Numbered from the stretch's first letter, positions 43,581 through 52,179 are shown. The stretch is 64,000 nucleotides of DNA from Chryseobacterium camelliae (GCF_002770595.1 NZ_CP022986.1:2232001-2296000); one strand, 5' to 3'. A program made the numbers and translations. Notes: a model not told the origin generated them from the sequence alone.

Positions 43581-45851
43581 ATGAATATACCCATAAATAG
43601 TAAAATAAGGTTGCTGCAAGCAGTATTTATACTGTTATGTTCGCAATCCCTATTTGCACAGAAAGTAGTGCATTACGACTTGTATGTAAAAGATACGCTT
43701 GTCAACTATGCAGGAAAAACAAAAAGAGCCATTGCCGTAAATGGGCAAATACCTATGCCCACGCTCACATTTACAGAGGGCGACACTGCCGAGATTGTAG
43801 TGCATAACCAGTTAAAAGAAAGTACATCACTGCATTGGCACGGCGTATTTTTGCCCAACAAAGAGGACGGTGTGCCCTGGCTTACACAAAAGCCTATTGA
43901 AGCCGGAGCAACATACACCTATCGTTTTCCAATTATCCAACACGGAACGCACTGGTATCATTCCCATTCAGGTTTGCAGGAACAGATTGGAATGTATGGC
44001 AGTTTTGTAATGAAAAAGCGGGATGACGACAAAACCTTTAGAAAGGGCATTGATGATTTGCCTACCGTACCCATTATTTTAAGCGAATGGACAAATTATA
44101 ACCCCAACAACATTAACCGAATGTTGCACAACGCCAATGATTGGGCAGCTATCAAAAAAGGTGCAACACAATCTTATGCAGAAGCTATTAGAGAAGGGCA
44201 TTTCAAAACCAAATTAACCAACGAATGGAAACGTATGTTGGCAATGGACGTAAGCGATGTGTATTATGACAAAATATTAATTAACGGAAATCATACTACC
44301 GATTTAAAAACCGTTGACGGCAAAATACTAAAAGCAGGTGATAAAGTAAGGTTAAGAGTTTCAAATGGTGGCGCATCCTCTTACTTTTGGTTACGGTATG
44401 CCGGAGGTAAAATTACCGTAGTAGCCAATGATGGTAACGATGTAGAACCTGTTGAAGTAGATAGGTTAATTATAGGAGTTTCTGAAACATACGATGTCGT
44501 TGTAACAATCCCCGAAGAAGGTGTTTCTTATGAATTTTTAGCCACTACTGAAGACCGAACACAATCAGCCAGTTATTTTTTAGGTAATGGTATCAAACAA
44601 TTAATTTCCCCACTGCCCAAATTAAAATATTTTGAAGGGATGAAGATGATGAACGATATGATGAAGATGAATGGTGATTTGGACGATATGGGAATGAAAA
44701 TGAGCCTGAACCAAATGGATATGAACGTGGTAATGTATCCCGAAATTACAGGAGAAGCCAATCAAAAGCAAGACCATAGCCAACACAATATGAATATGGA
44801 TAACGACCCCAATCGTTACAATGCAAATGCTTTAGGAGAAATTAAAACCCTAAACTATGCAATGTTGCAATCGCCCTACAATACTTCACTTCCCAAAGAT
44901 GCACCCGTAAAAGAACTAAAATTTACACTTACCGGAAATATGAACCGCTATGTGTGGAGTATGGATAACAAAATTCTTTCAGAAGTTGATAAAATTCCTG
45001 TAAAGAAAGGAGAAATTTTACGCATCACCATTTACAATAACTCAATGATGCGACACCCAATGCACCTGCACGGTTTCGACTTTAGAGTAATTAATAGAAA
45101 AGGCGAAAAATCACCACTGAAAAATGTGTTAGATATAATGCCAATGGAAACAGATACCATTGAATTTTTGGCAAACGAAGAAGGAGATTGGTTTTTCCAT
45201 TGCCATATCCTATATCATATGATGTCGGGGATGAACAGGGTTTTTGCTGTGGATGACTATAAAAATCCAAACTTACCCAACAAGAAACAAGCATACAATA
45301 AATTACAGAGAGAGAGCAATATGCCACATTTTATGGCACAGAACGATTTTGCAACCAATGGTAATGATGGCGAGGCAATGTTTCAAAATGCAAGATGGAG
45401 TTTAGGCACAGAATGGCGTTTAGGTTACAATGATATGCACGGTTACGAAGTAGAAACACATTTAGGAAGATACATCGGAAAAATGCAGTGGTTTATGCCA
45501 TTTATAGGCTTTGACTGGCGTTACCGTAAAATGGGAATAGATGAACACGAAACCAATTTATTCGGGCAGAAAAACGAAAAAGATACACGTAGAGCCTTTA
45601 GTTTAGGTTTTATGTACACCTTGCCAATGTTAGTCAATTTTCAGGCAGAAGTATATCACGATGGTATCGTTCGCCTGTCTTTAATGCGAGAAGATATACC
45701 AATTTCAAAAAGATTAAGAGCTGGTTTTATGGTCAATACCGATATGGAATATATGGCAGACTTGAAGTATATCATCAATAAGAATATAGGTATTCGTACA
45801 CACTATGATAGTGATATGGGCTTGGGTATAGGGCTGTCACTAAATTATTAA
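43581..45851 (+). CDS. Multicopper oxidase with C-terminal barrel-like extension
   Basis: 756 aa. A signal peptide to about residue 27 is followed by three cupredoxin domains. The copper motifs are complete: HWHG (85-88), HWYHSH (124-129), HPMHLHG (492-498) and HCHILYHMMSGM (540-551), the last with the T1 Cys541, His546 and Met551. A Met-rich insert (MKMMNDMMKMNGDLDDMGMK, near 355-374) is typical of Cu(I)-oxidising enzymes. Residues about 570-756 form a beta-rich tail ending GLGIGLSLNY, like an outer-membrane CopB-type barrel fragment. It probably oxidises Cu(I) in the periplasm. Confidence 0.9.
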   Translation: MNIPINSKIRLLQAVFILLCSQSLFAQKVVHYDLYVKDTLVNYAGKTKRAIAVNGQIPMPTLTFTEGDTAEIVVHNQLKESTSLHWHGVFLPNKEDGVPWLTQKPIEAGATYTYRFPIIQHGTHWYHSHSGLQEQIGMYGSFVMKKRDDDKTFRKGIDDLPTVPIILSEWTNYNPNNINRMLHNANDWAAIKKGATQSYAEAIREGHFKTKLTNEWKRMLAMDVSDVYYDKILINGNHTTDLKTVDGKILKAGDKVRLRVSNGGASSYFWLRYAGGKITVVANDGNDVEPVEVDRLIIGVSETYDVVVTIPEEGVSYEFLATTEDRTQSASYFLGNGIKQLISPLPKLKYFEGMKMMNDMMKMNGDLDDMGMKMSLNQMDMNVVMYPEITGEANQKQDHSQHNMNMDNDPNRYNANALGEIKTLNYAMLQSPYNTSLPKDAPVKELKFTLTGNMNRYVWSMDNKILSEVDKIPVKKGEILRITIYNNSMMRHPMHLHGFDFRVINRKGEKSPLKNVLDIMPMETDTIEFLANEEGDWFFHCHILYHMMSGMNRVFAVDDYKNPNLPNKKQAYNKLQRESNMPHFMAQNDFATNGNDGEAMFQNARWSLGTEWRLGYNDMHGYEVETHLGRYIGKMQWFMPFIGFDWRYRKMGIDEHETNLFGQKNEKDTRRAFSLGFMYTLPMLVNFQAEVYHDGIVRLSLMREDIPISKRLRAGFMVNTDMEYMADLKYIINKNIGIRTHYDSDMGLGIGLSLNY

Positions 45852-45866
45852 GGATTATGCACCATT

Positions 45867-45896
45867 CCCCTCCGAAATATCGGAGGGGATTTTTTT
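45867..45896. terminator. Terminator of the copper operon
   Basis: CCCCTCCGA (45867-45875) pairs with TCGGAGGGG (45880-45888), followed by ATTTTTTT. It lies between the convergent copper operon and the ORF6N gene, mainly serving the plus strand. Confidence 0.88.
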
Positions 45897-46773
45897 ACTT
45901 GTTTAAAATCTGCAAAACTCTACCAAGTTCAATATCCATTCTTGAAAAGGCAAACCAATTTTTGCCCAGGTCTTTGAGCGATGCCCCGATATGGTAGAGT
46001 TCTGAATGGTCAATAATCAAAAAACGGTCGTGGGCATCAGAAAACACTTCAATTTCTATCGGAGGATATTGGCTATTGTAGCGTTGTAAGTCTAACCGTA
46101 ACTGATTGCTGATACTTTTGGTAAGGATTGTAGCGGTTACATTAGTCTTACGCTTACCCAACAAGGTAAGCACCGTATCATCCACATAATTATCAAGCAG
46201 GATAACAGAGCTTTTGGCACTACGGATAATATCGGAAACAAAGGCGTAGGCATCAAAAATCTGCCCGTTGTAGAAAATGCCTTTTTCGCTGTGCAGCTTG
46301 TCGCTTTCCAAAGCCTTAAAAATCTCTTCAAATTTTTGGTCGGCTTCCAGTTGCTTTAACTCGATATTGTCCAAACGATGAAACAAAGAAGCGTTGCTGA
46401 TGAGCATACGCCGCATTTCTACAAAGGCTTCCATTATTTCCACACTCATTTTAACGGCTATATCAGAACGAAGTATGGCAGATGCCATTGCAACGCCTTG
46501 TTCCGTAAAAGCATAGGGCAAATAACGTCTGCCGCCGTAATTTAAACTTGAGGTTCCAATTTGGAACCTCAAGTTTTCAACTTCCTCTTCGGTCAGTTGA
46601 AAGCAGAATGATACAGGAAAACGCTTAATATTTCTTTTAACAGCTTTGTTCAGGTTCTTTGTTTCTACCTGATATAAGGCAGCGAGGTCGCTATCCAACA
46701 TTACCTGTTTGCCCCGGATAGTATAAATCAGGTTCCTGATTTCTTTGGGTACGATTGACGGTTTATTTTCCAT
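45895..46773 (-). CDS. ORF6N-domain protein
   Basis: 292 aa from the ATG at 46773 (MENKPSIVPKEIRNLIYTIR). The N-terminal ORF6N domain (about 10-95: GKQVMLDSDLAALYQVETKN, then YAFTEQGVAMASAILRS) is a DNA-binding/antirepressor-type domain known from phages and mobile elements. The C-terminal half is an alpha/beta region with LLDNYVDDTVLTLL and DRFLIIDHSELYHIG, which resembles the strand pattern of phospholipase-D-like/HKD-type domains, though no complete HxK motif is visible. The start overlaps the topB end by 11 bp. Probably an ICE accessory gene. Confidence 0.8.
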   Translation of the reverse strand: MENKPSIVPKEIRNLIYTIRGKQVMLDSDLAALYQVETKNLNKAVKRNIKRFPVSFCFQLTEEEVENLRFQIGTSSLNYGGRRYLPYAFTEQGVAMASAILRSDIAVKMSVEIMEAFVEMRRMLISNASLFHRLDNIELKQLEADQKFEEIFKALESDKLHSEKGIFYNGQIFDAYAFVSDIIRSAKSSVILLDNYVDDTVLTLLGKRKTNVTATILTKSISNQLRLDLQRYNSQYPPIEIEVFSDAHDRFLIIDHSELYHIGASLKDLGKNWFAFSRMDIELGRVLQILNK

Positions 46774-48856
46774 TGCGTTTACTGCTTTTGTTTTTTTCAA
46801 ACTCAAAGGAACTTTCAGCGTTTTCTTTCAGAATGATGTAAGCATCGAATTTCTTTCCGGCTTTGCTTGTCATTCCTTTGATAAGAGAGGTTTTGCCTTT
46901 ATTGACAAGGTTTGTTACATTTTCGATACTGATTTGTACACCGCAGACGGTGCGGAACTGTACCCAGTTACAAGCCTCATCAGGGCATTTCACAATCTTG
47001 TCACGGATAATAAGCTGCTGACTTTTGCATTTCGGGCAGGTTAGTTTGGGTTGGTTGGTGCTTGCAATAGAGGTTTGTAGCAATTCATCGGTAATAGATT
47101 TGGCATAGGTTTCCATTTCCTTTTGGAATGTTCCGGCATCCGCTTCGTTATTTTCTATTTTCTGTAACGCCAATTCCCATTCGGCAGTCATTGCCACGTC
47201 TGCAATTTTCCGGTCTTTTACAAGCCCGTACACCTGCAATCCTTTTTCCGTAGGGATTAAAGAACGTTTATCCCGTTGGATATAATTACGGGTAAACAGG
47301 GTTTCGATAATGGCGGCTCTTGTTGCAGGAGTACCGATGCCGATATTTTTGAGGGCTTTGCGTTCTTCTTCGTTCTCAATTTCTTTCCCTGCGGTTTCCA
47401 TAGCCGACAAAAGCCCGGCTTCGGTGTAAAGCACTGGTGGTTTGGTCTGCTTTTCCAAAACTGCGGCTTCCTTTATGGCAAGTTCGTCGCCTTTATGCAG
47501 TTCAGGTAATTCCTGCACTGGCTCTTCGCCGTCATCGGTAAAACTTCCTTTTATGGAACGCCAACCCGCTTCCTGAATTTTACAGCCTTTTGCCGTAAAG
47601 TCGTAATGCAATACCTGTAATGATACATCGGTTATTTCTTTGACACAGGCTTGCGATATGGCTTCAAGCAAGCGAAGCGCAATCATATTGTAAATCTTGT
47701 TTTCGTCTGCATTAAGTACGGACGGCACTTTGTCCGTAATCAACAAACCGTGATGGTCCGTTACACGGAGGTCATTCACGATACGTTTGTTGAACCGTCC
47801 CCATTTGATTTTGGTAAGGGCTTGCTTGCAATCCTCACGATTTTGCAATGCCCGCACGAGGTTTGGAATTTCTGCCCACATATCTTCAGGGATGTATTTG
47901 CTCCCGGTACGTGGGTACGTGATAAACTTCTTTTCGTACAGGCTTTGCGCAATATTGAGCGTTGCTTCAGCAGATAATTTCAGCCTTTTGTTGGCTTCCT
48001 TTTGTAAGCCTGTCAGGTCGAAAAGCAAGGGCGGTTGTTCTGTAACGCTTTTGGTTTCTACTGATGTAAAGGTTGCCGTTGCGCCACGCTGAATAGCTTT
48101 AAGGGTATCATCAGCAAGTTGCTTTTCGTCCCATTTGGTTGCGGAAATACTTTTGAAATCAACCTGGGCTTTGTTGTGCGTTAATTGTATCTGCCAGTAT
48201 TTCTTTACCGTGAAATTCTTATTGTCGAGGTAACGTTTGCATATCAAAGCCAGTGTGGGCGTTTGCACTCTTCCAAGCGAATAGATACCATTGCCTGCGG
48301 CAATGCTCAATGCCTGTGTAGCATTGATGCCTACAAGCCAGTCGGCACGGCTTCTGCCTTGCGCTGCCTGATACAGTCCGTCAAATGCTGCCCCGTCTTT
48401 TAGGTTGTTGAAGCCTTGCTTTATTGCCTTTTCGGTAAGCGAACTTATCCAAAGGCGTTCAAAAGGTTTGTTGCATTTCAGGTATTCATAAATGTACCTG
48501 AAAATGAGTTCGCCCTCACGACCTGCATCGGTAGCAACGATGATGCTGTTGCTTTGCTTAAAAAGCTGCTCAATGACTTTCAGTTGCTTTAATGCGCCAG
48601 TATCGGCGGTGTACCCTTTGTCTTTTTTGACCTTGCGGACGGTCAATAAAAACGGGTTGGGCAATATCGGCAGGGATGCTTTATCAAATCCCGAAATGCC
48701 GTAATCTTCGGGCATTCCCAGTCCTATTAAATGACCGAATGCCCACGTAACAAAATAGCCGTTACCTGTCAGGTAGCCATCCTTTTTATCGGATGCTCCC
48801 ACAAGTCCGGCTATTTCCCTTGCTACGCTTGGTTTTTCTGCAATGATTGTTTTCAT
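46763..48856 (-). CDS. topB: DNA topoisomerase III (TopB)
   Basis: 697 aa type IA topoisomerase. TOPRIM start MKTIIAEKPSVAREIAGLVG, acidic block ATDAGREGELIFRYIY, and the active-site segment FITYPRTGSKYIP (Tyr near 313). A C-terminal zinc ribbon follows, CPKCKSQQL with CPDEACNW, and a basic tail. Bacteroidota ICEs carry this enzyme with DUF3945; it presumably resolves intermediates of ICE replication or transfer. It is 6 bp downstream of DUF3945 and overlaps the ORF6N gene. Confidence 0.92.
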   Translation of the reverse strand: MKTIIAEKPSVAREIAGLVGASDKKDGYLTGNGYFVTWAFGHLIGLGMPEDYGISGFDKASLPILPNPFLLTVRKVKKDKGYTADTGALKQLKVIEQLFKQSNSIIVATDAGREGELIFRYIYEYLKCNKPFERLWISSLTEKAIKQGFNNLKDGAAFDGLYQAAQGRSRADWLVGINATQALSIAAGNGIYSLGRVQTPTLALICKRYLDNKNFTVKKYWQIQLTHNKAQVDFKSISATKWDEKQLADDTLKAIQRGATATFTSVETKSVTEQPPLLFDLTGLQKEANKRLKLSAEATLNIAQSLYEKKFITYPRTGSKYIPEDMWAEIPNLVRALQNREDCKQALTKIKWGRFNKRIVNDLRVTDHHGLLITDKVPSVLNADENKIYNMIALRLLEAISQACVKEITDVSLQVLHYDFTAKGCKIQEAGWRSIKGSFTDDGEEPVQELPELHKGDELAIKEAAVLEKQTKPPVLYTEAGLLSAMETAGKEIENEEERKALKNIGIGTPATRAAIIETLFTRNYIQRDKRSLIPTEKGLQVYGLVKDRKIADVAMTAEWELALQKIENNEADAGTFQKEMETYAKSITDELLQTSIASTNQPKLTCPKCKSQQLIIRDKIVKCPDEACNWVQFRTVCGVQISIENVTNLVNKGKTSLIKGMTSKAGKKFDAYIILKENAESSFEFEKNKSSKRNGK

Positions 48857-48862
48857 ACTGTA

Positions 48863-50323
48863 TTACATTTTTCTGCCTTTGGATTTTTCAGGCTTGTTAT
48901 CCTGTTGCTCCTGCTGCTTCTCGTTTTTCGGTCTTTGCTGCCCGGACTTCAAAGGCTCTTGGACGTTCTTGGTCGCTTCGTTGGTTTTACCCTCCGAATT
49001 GACGGCAGTTTGTGTTTTATGAGTTTCGGCAGGTTCTACCCGTGCTTTGTACTGACCGGGAAACTCAAAATTGGTCTTTCCGGTATCTTTGTCGAACGTG
49101 ATATAACCCTTATACGGTTGGTCTTTTTTGTCTTTCAGTTCAACGTATATGGTTTGTCCGGCTTTGAACTTGTTGTACTGCTCATCATCCAGTTCTTTGC
49201 CCCTGAAAGTTCTTGGAGCTTCTTGCGGTTGGCTTTGCTGATTGCTTTGTTGGGTATTCTGTTGGTTCGTTTGCGCCTGCTGATTGTTGTTGCTTCTGTC
49301 AAACAGGAACTCAACATACCGTTTGTCCGCATTGAATTGTACAGTTGCCGAAAACTCCGTTCCTTTCGAGGAAATCATACCCTCTAAATAGAGCGGTTTG
49401 CCCTCCATCAGCGTTTGTTTTTGTTCGTCATTCAGCTTTACGCCCTTAATTTCATCGGGAATTTTTATAAACTCCGTGCGCAGTGCAACCACGTCATTGG
49501 TCAGCCTGTCAATACTTATAATGGACGGCATCAGGTCGCCTGTTTTGGAGTTTACCAAATTGACGACACGCCCCATATTACCCGTTTCGAGCAGGTTTTT
49601 CTTGTCTTCGTCCGTAAACTTGTGACCGAAAAATTCAAAGTGGAGGTTAGGTTCTCTTTTGATACCGTGTATTGCCACGATAACATTGCCGTCTTCCGCT
49701 TGCTGTAAAGACAGGCGGGCATCCGTGCGGAGGATAGAGCCCCCGAGGTTGATACCTATCGGTAAAAGCTCATTGGTTTTATAACCTCGTAACAAAGGGT
49801 CGAGCAGGTTCCTTTTTTCAAGATACTCTTTGCTCAATCCGAGGTTTTTCATTGTGTCCCAATCAATCTGCTCCGGCTTGTAGCGATATTCGCTTGTTTC
49901 CGTTGTTGTTTGTGCTGTTGCCATATTATTTTGATTTTCTTGTTTTTTATCGGGTTGGGGTTCTGCTTTCACTTCGTGTTCTTTCAGCACTTTTTCGCCC
50001 TGTGGAGTGGGCTTATCTACGTGCTTTTGTAATTCCTCTGCTTTTTCAGCAGCAACCGAGGCAGGCACTTTGAAGAAAGTAAAGTTTGTAGGGTTCTTTA
50101 ACTGGCTGAAAAAATTGGAAAAGAAGTTGGAAAAGAAATCACCGCTTTTATCCACACGCATAAACTGGTTTTGATTTTTCTTCGTGGGGTCAACGGTTTC
50201 CATTTTCCCGTTTTCGTCTATACTCTTTACTGCCTGGATTTTCATTTTCTCTTTATCCAGTACGAGTAAGATGTCCGAAAGCTGTTCGGGCATTTCCTGT
50301 TTATTAGTTGTTTCTTCGCTCAT
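48863..50323 (-). CDS. DUF4099/DUF3945 ICE protein
   Basis: 486 aa, soluble. After an acidic/Lys-rich start it carries a DUF4099-type domain (about 148-270, YKPEQIDWDTMKNLGLSKEY) and DUF3945-type repeats that include DEQKQTLMEGKPLYLEGMIS and the later DEQYNKFKAGQTIYVELKDK; a Gln/Asn-rich linker lies near 345-370 and the tail is Lys/Gln-rich. A motif FFSNFFSNFFSQL is near 63-75. Always beside topB in these elements; role unknown, probably DNA processing. Regulon motif copy F is 63 bp upstream. Confidence 0.82.
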   Translation of the reverse strand: MSEETTNKQEMPEQLSDILLVLDKEKMKIQAVKSIDENGKMETVDPTKKNQNQFMRVDKSGDFFSNFFSNFFSQLKNPTNFTFFKVPASVAAEKAEELQKHVDKPTPQGEKVLKEHEVKAEPQPDKKQENQNNMATAQTTTETSEYRYKPEQIDWDTMKNLGLSKEYLEKRNLLDPLLRGYKTNELLPIGINLGGSILRTDARLSLQQAEDGNVIVAIHGIKREPNLHFEFFGHKFTDEDKKNLLETGNMGRVVNLVNSKTGDLMPSIISIDRLTNDVVALRTEFIKIPDEIKGVKLNDEQKQTLMEGKPLYLEGMISSKGTEFSATVQFNADKRYVEFLFDRSNNNQQAQTNQQNTQQSNQQSQPQEAPRTFRGKELDDEQYNKFKAGQTIYVELKDKKDQPYKGYITFDKDTGKTNFEFPGQYKARVEPAETHKTQTAVNSEGKTNEATKNVQEPLKSGQQRPKNEKQQEQQDNKPEKSKGRKM

Positions 50324-50385
50324 AATCTGAAAATTTCAAAATTTCACGATCGAATGTAAAGGAAGCCTTCACTGATTTGCTTTAT

Positions 50386-50408
50386 GTGGCACTCAAAGGC
50401 AGCGTTTG
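50386..50408 (-). promoter_or_regulatory. ICE regulon motif, copy F (DUF3945-topB operon)
   Basis: Read toward DUF3945: GACAAACGCTGCC, then TTTGAGTGCCACATAAAGC. The CAAACRCTGCC block and a separated TGCCAC resemble the split arrangement of copy A. It ends 63 bp before the start codon and touches the 3' end of the preceding HTH gene. It is the most degenerate of the six. Confidence 0.5.
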
Positions 50409-50717
50409 TCACTTATTGGCATCCAGTTTAGGTAACGGAGGGTTAAAACTTTCCCTGATGAACTGATGCACATCGGATAGCTTGTAATACAGTTTTCCGC
50501 TAATGGTATAATAAGGGAGCTTACCTATGGAGCGATACCGTTGCAGGGAACGGTTACTGATTTTCAGCATTTGCAATAAATCCTGATTATCCAGTAACTC
50601 TTCGCCGTCTATGCTGTTGCGCTTCTTTTGTAAATCGTCTATGTGGTTGCCAAGAATGTCCAGCCTGTCCATTATGCGTTCCATCCACGCCACAAATTCC
50701 ATTTTGTCGATATTCAT
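50409..50717 (-). CDS. Excisionase-like helix-turn-helix protein 2
   Basis: 102 aa. An N-terminal helical stretch is followed by a MerR/Xis-type HTH (DNQDLLQMLKISNRSLQRYR) and a wing (IGKLPYYTISGKLYYKLSDV). Sequence type and location match the paired small HTH genes (xis2c/xis2d-like) of CTnDOT-type excision regions. It likely binds att or operator DNA and helps the integrase in excision. It starts 12 bp after the preceding HTH gene. Confidence 0.82.
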   Translation of the reverse strand: MNIDKMEFVAWMERIMDRLDILGNHIDDLQKKRNSIDGEELLDNQDLLQMLKISNRSLQRYRSIGKLPYYTISGKLYYKLSDVHQFIRESFNPPLPKLDANK

Positions 50718-50729
50718 ACGGGTACGCTT

Positions 50730-51083
50730 TTAATGATTACCTGATTTCAGCTTTCTGCCTTTCTCGATATAGCTTTTGCCTTTCGCCATAAGCTGCTCCA
50801 CATATTCATCGGTCGTCTGCACGGCGTTAGCGTTGAGCATTTCCTTGATAGCACCAATCGTATAGTAATACTGCCCGTACATTTTTGAAAAAGCTATCTG
50901 CCCGTTGGTGCGCATACGCCACAACGTTTTTTCGCTGATGTGGAGATACTGGCAGACTTCGTGGTTGTTGAGCCATAAGCTATCGTAGCTTGTATCTTCC
51001 AGTTTGAGGATATATTCGCTAATGGCTTTCAACCGTTCGTTGAGGTGCTTCCACACTTCTTCGTCAACTGTTATAATGTTCAT
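50730..51083 (-). CDS. Excisionase-like helix-turn-helix protein 1
   Basis: 117 aa. HTH of the helix_turn_helix_17 type (NNHEVCQYLHISEKTLWRMR) and wing (TNGQIAFSKMYGQYYYTIGA), with a basic C terminus. It is the first gene of the excision-like operon; the region upstream carries regulon motif copy E 41 bp before the ATG, the same relative position at which RteC acts on the excision promoter in CTnDOT. Both HTH genes are intact; no integrase accompanies them in this window. Confidence 0.82.
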   Translation of the reverse strand: MNIITVDEEVWKHLNERLKAISEYILKLEDTSYDSLWLNNHEVCQYLHISEKTLWRMRTNGQIAFSKMYGQYYYTIGAIKEMLNANAVQTTDEYVEQLMAKGKSYIEKGRKLKSGNH

Positions 51084-51123
51084 TGCACTATTGTTTAATA
51101 TTCACAGTACAAAATTCAGAAGT

Positions 51124-51166
51124 GTGGCAGTGTTTGTCTGCCAATGCGTACCCATTGGTTTGGCAC
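51124..51166 (-). promoter_or_regulatory. ICE regulon motif, copy E (excisionase-like operon)
   Basis: Read toward the HTH gene: GTGCCAAACC, an inverted repeat CCAATG-GGTACG-CATTGG (51141-51158), then CAAACACTGCCAC (51124-51136) and ACTTCTG. It lies 41 bp before the ATG at 51083. The embedded palindromes make it the best candidate binding site for an RteC-type activator. Confidence 0.6.
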
Positions 51167-51192
51167 TTTTTTTCAAATTTTTTGCAATGAGA

Positions 51193-51217
51193 AAAACCCT
51201 TGTTTAATAAGGGTTTT
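51193..51217. terminator. Hairpin upstream of the 36-bp palindrome
   Basis: AAAACCCTT (51193-51201) pairs with AAGGGTTTT (51209-51217). It is A/T-flanked on both sides, so it could stop transcription in either direction between the RteC gene and the HTH operon. Confidence 0.45.
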
Positions 51218-51246
51218 AGCGTGTTTCGGTTATTTTGTAGTAGCCT

Positions 51247-51282
51247 TTTGCCCATATATGCCAATTGGCATATATGGGCAAA
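51247..51282. repeat. Perfect 36-bp palindrome
   Basis: Every position from 51247 to 51282 is complementary to its mirror around the centre CCAATTGG (51261-51268), with no spacer. It lies between the RteC terminator and the HTH operon. It could be a protein-binding or DNA-processing site (replication, recombination) or form a cruciform. Not a known attachment site. Confidence 0.9.
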
Positions 51283-51285
51283 GAA

Positions 51286-51312
51286 AAAGCAGTACATTTT
51301 GTGTACTGCTTT
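51286..51312 (-). terminator. Intrinsic terminator of the RteC gene
   Basis: AAAGCAGTACA (51286-51296) pairs with TGTACTGCTTT (51302-51312), loop of 5. On the minus strand the stem is followed by TTCTTTG, so it terminates the RteC transcript 22 bp past its stop codon. Confidence 0.75.
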
Positions 51313-51333
51313 CAAACACCCGTGCTGATGTTG

Positions 51334-52179
51334 CTAAAGGTCTTTATCCATATACTCTTCGAGGGAAATTTTGAGCTGGTCTAAAAACGCTGTCCGGGAG
51401 CCTGCCCTTGTTTTCATTCGGTGGAAAGAATGATGTATATCGTTTAAGGGAGTTCGGAATAAGATTTGAAAAATCAATGCTAATTTTCTGATACCTATTT
51501 TACCGTATGCAATAGATTTGGAAGCATACAGGGCGTAAATCAATTCAATAAGCGCATTTTGTGAATTAGTCCACGAAATGTCTTTGTGTGTATCTCCGTT
51601 CATTAAAATGGTATCGGGATTTTTTTCGGGGTTAATTTTAGTAAGCATATAGGTGTAAAGTAATTCATTCGCTATAATGTGGGCTATTTTGTTATCAAAG
51701 TATGTGGAGAAACTTAGGTCGATTTCAAACACGCCACTCTTTAACCCATCGTGGTAATTGATTTGTCCGAGCCTGAAATAAATATGGTCACGGTCTGTTC
51801 TGTCAGCACGGTAGTATCTGTAAAAATCCTCATTGCAAATGCTTTCTTTATATTCTGATTTGAGGGCTTTTAATTGGTTCTCATAATAGCTTTGATGTAT
51901 TTTGCCATTGCTGACAGGGCAGGTAGTTTCTATACGGAATACTTTGTTATAGTAAATGAGCTTCCCTAATATTTGCGGTTTAATATTCTTGAAAAAGTCA
52001 ATCTCACGGTGTTCGTCTTTAAACCCATCTTGTAAGACGTTGGTCTTTATGGTACACAACATCTCCTTTAGGAATAAAGTCATTTGGTAAGCCTCATCCG
52101 CAGTTTGCATCATTTGAGAAGATAACTTGTCTTCTTGATGTCTAATTTCTGATAATATTTTACTCAACACGATTTCCAT
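51334..52179 (-). CDS. rteC: RteC-family regulator, copy 2
   Basis: 281 aa. The RteC blocks REIDFFKNIKPQILGKLIYY (about 59-78) and EDFYRYYRADRTDRDHIYFR are clear; a C-terminal winged-helix-type segment ISWTNSQNALIELIYALYAS matches the first copy at 30085. It sits next to the excisionase-like HTH operon, the canonical rteC location, so I give it the symbol. It is the last recognisable ICE gene before the chromosomal part. No two-component partner (RteA/RteB) is in the window. Confidence 0.85.
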   Translation of the reverse strand: MEIVLSKILSEIRHQEDKLSSQMMQTADEAYQMTLFLKEMLCTIKTNVLQDGFKDEHREIDFFKNIKPQILGKLIYYNKVFRIETTCPVSNGKIHQSYYENQLKALKSEYKESICNEDFYRYYRADRTDRDHIYFRLGQINYHDGLKSGVFEIDLSFSTYFDNKIAHIIANELLYTYMLTKINPEKNPDTILMNGDTHKDISWTNSQNALIELIYALYASKSIAYGKIGIRKLALIFQILFRTPLNDIHHSFHRMKTRAGSRTAFLDQLKISLEEYMDKDL

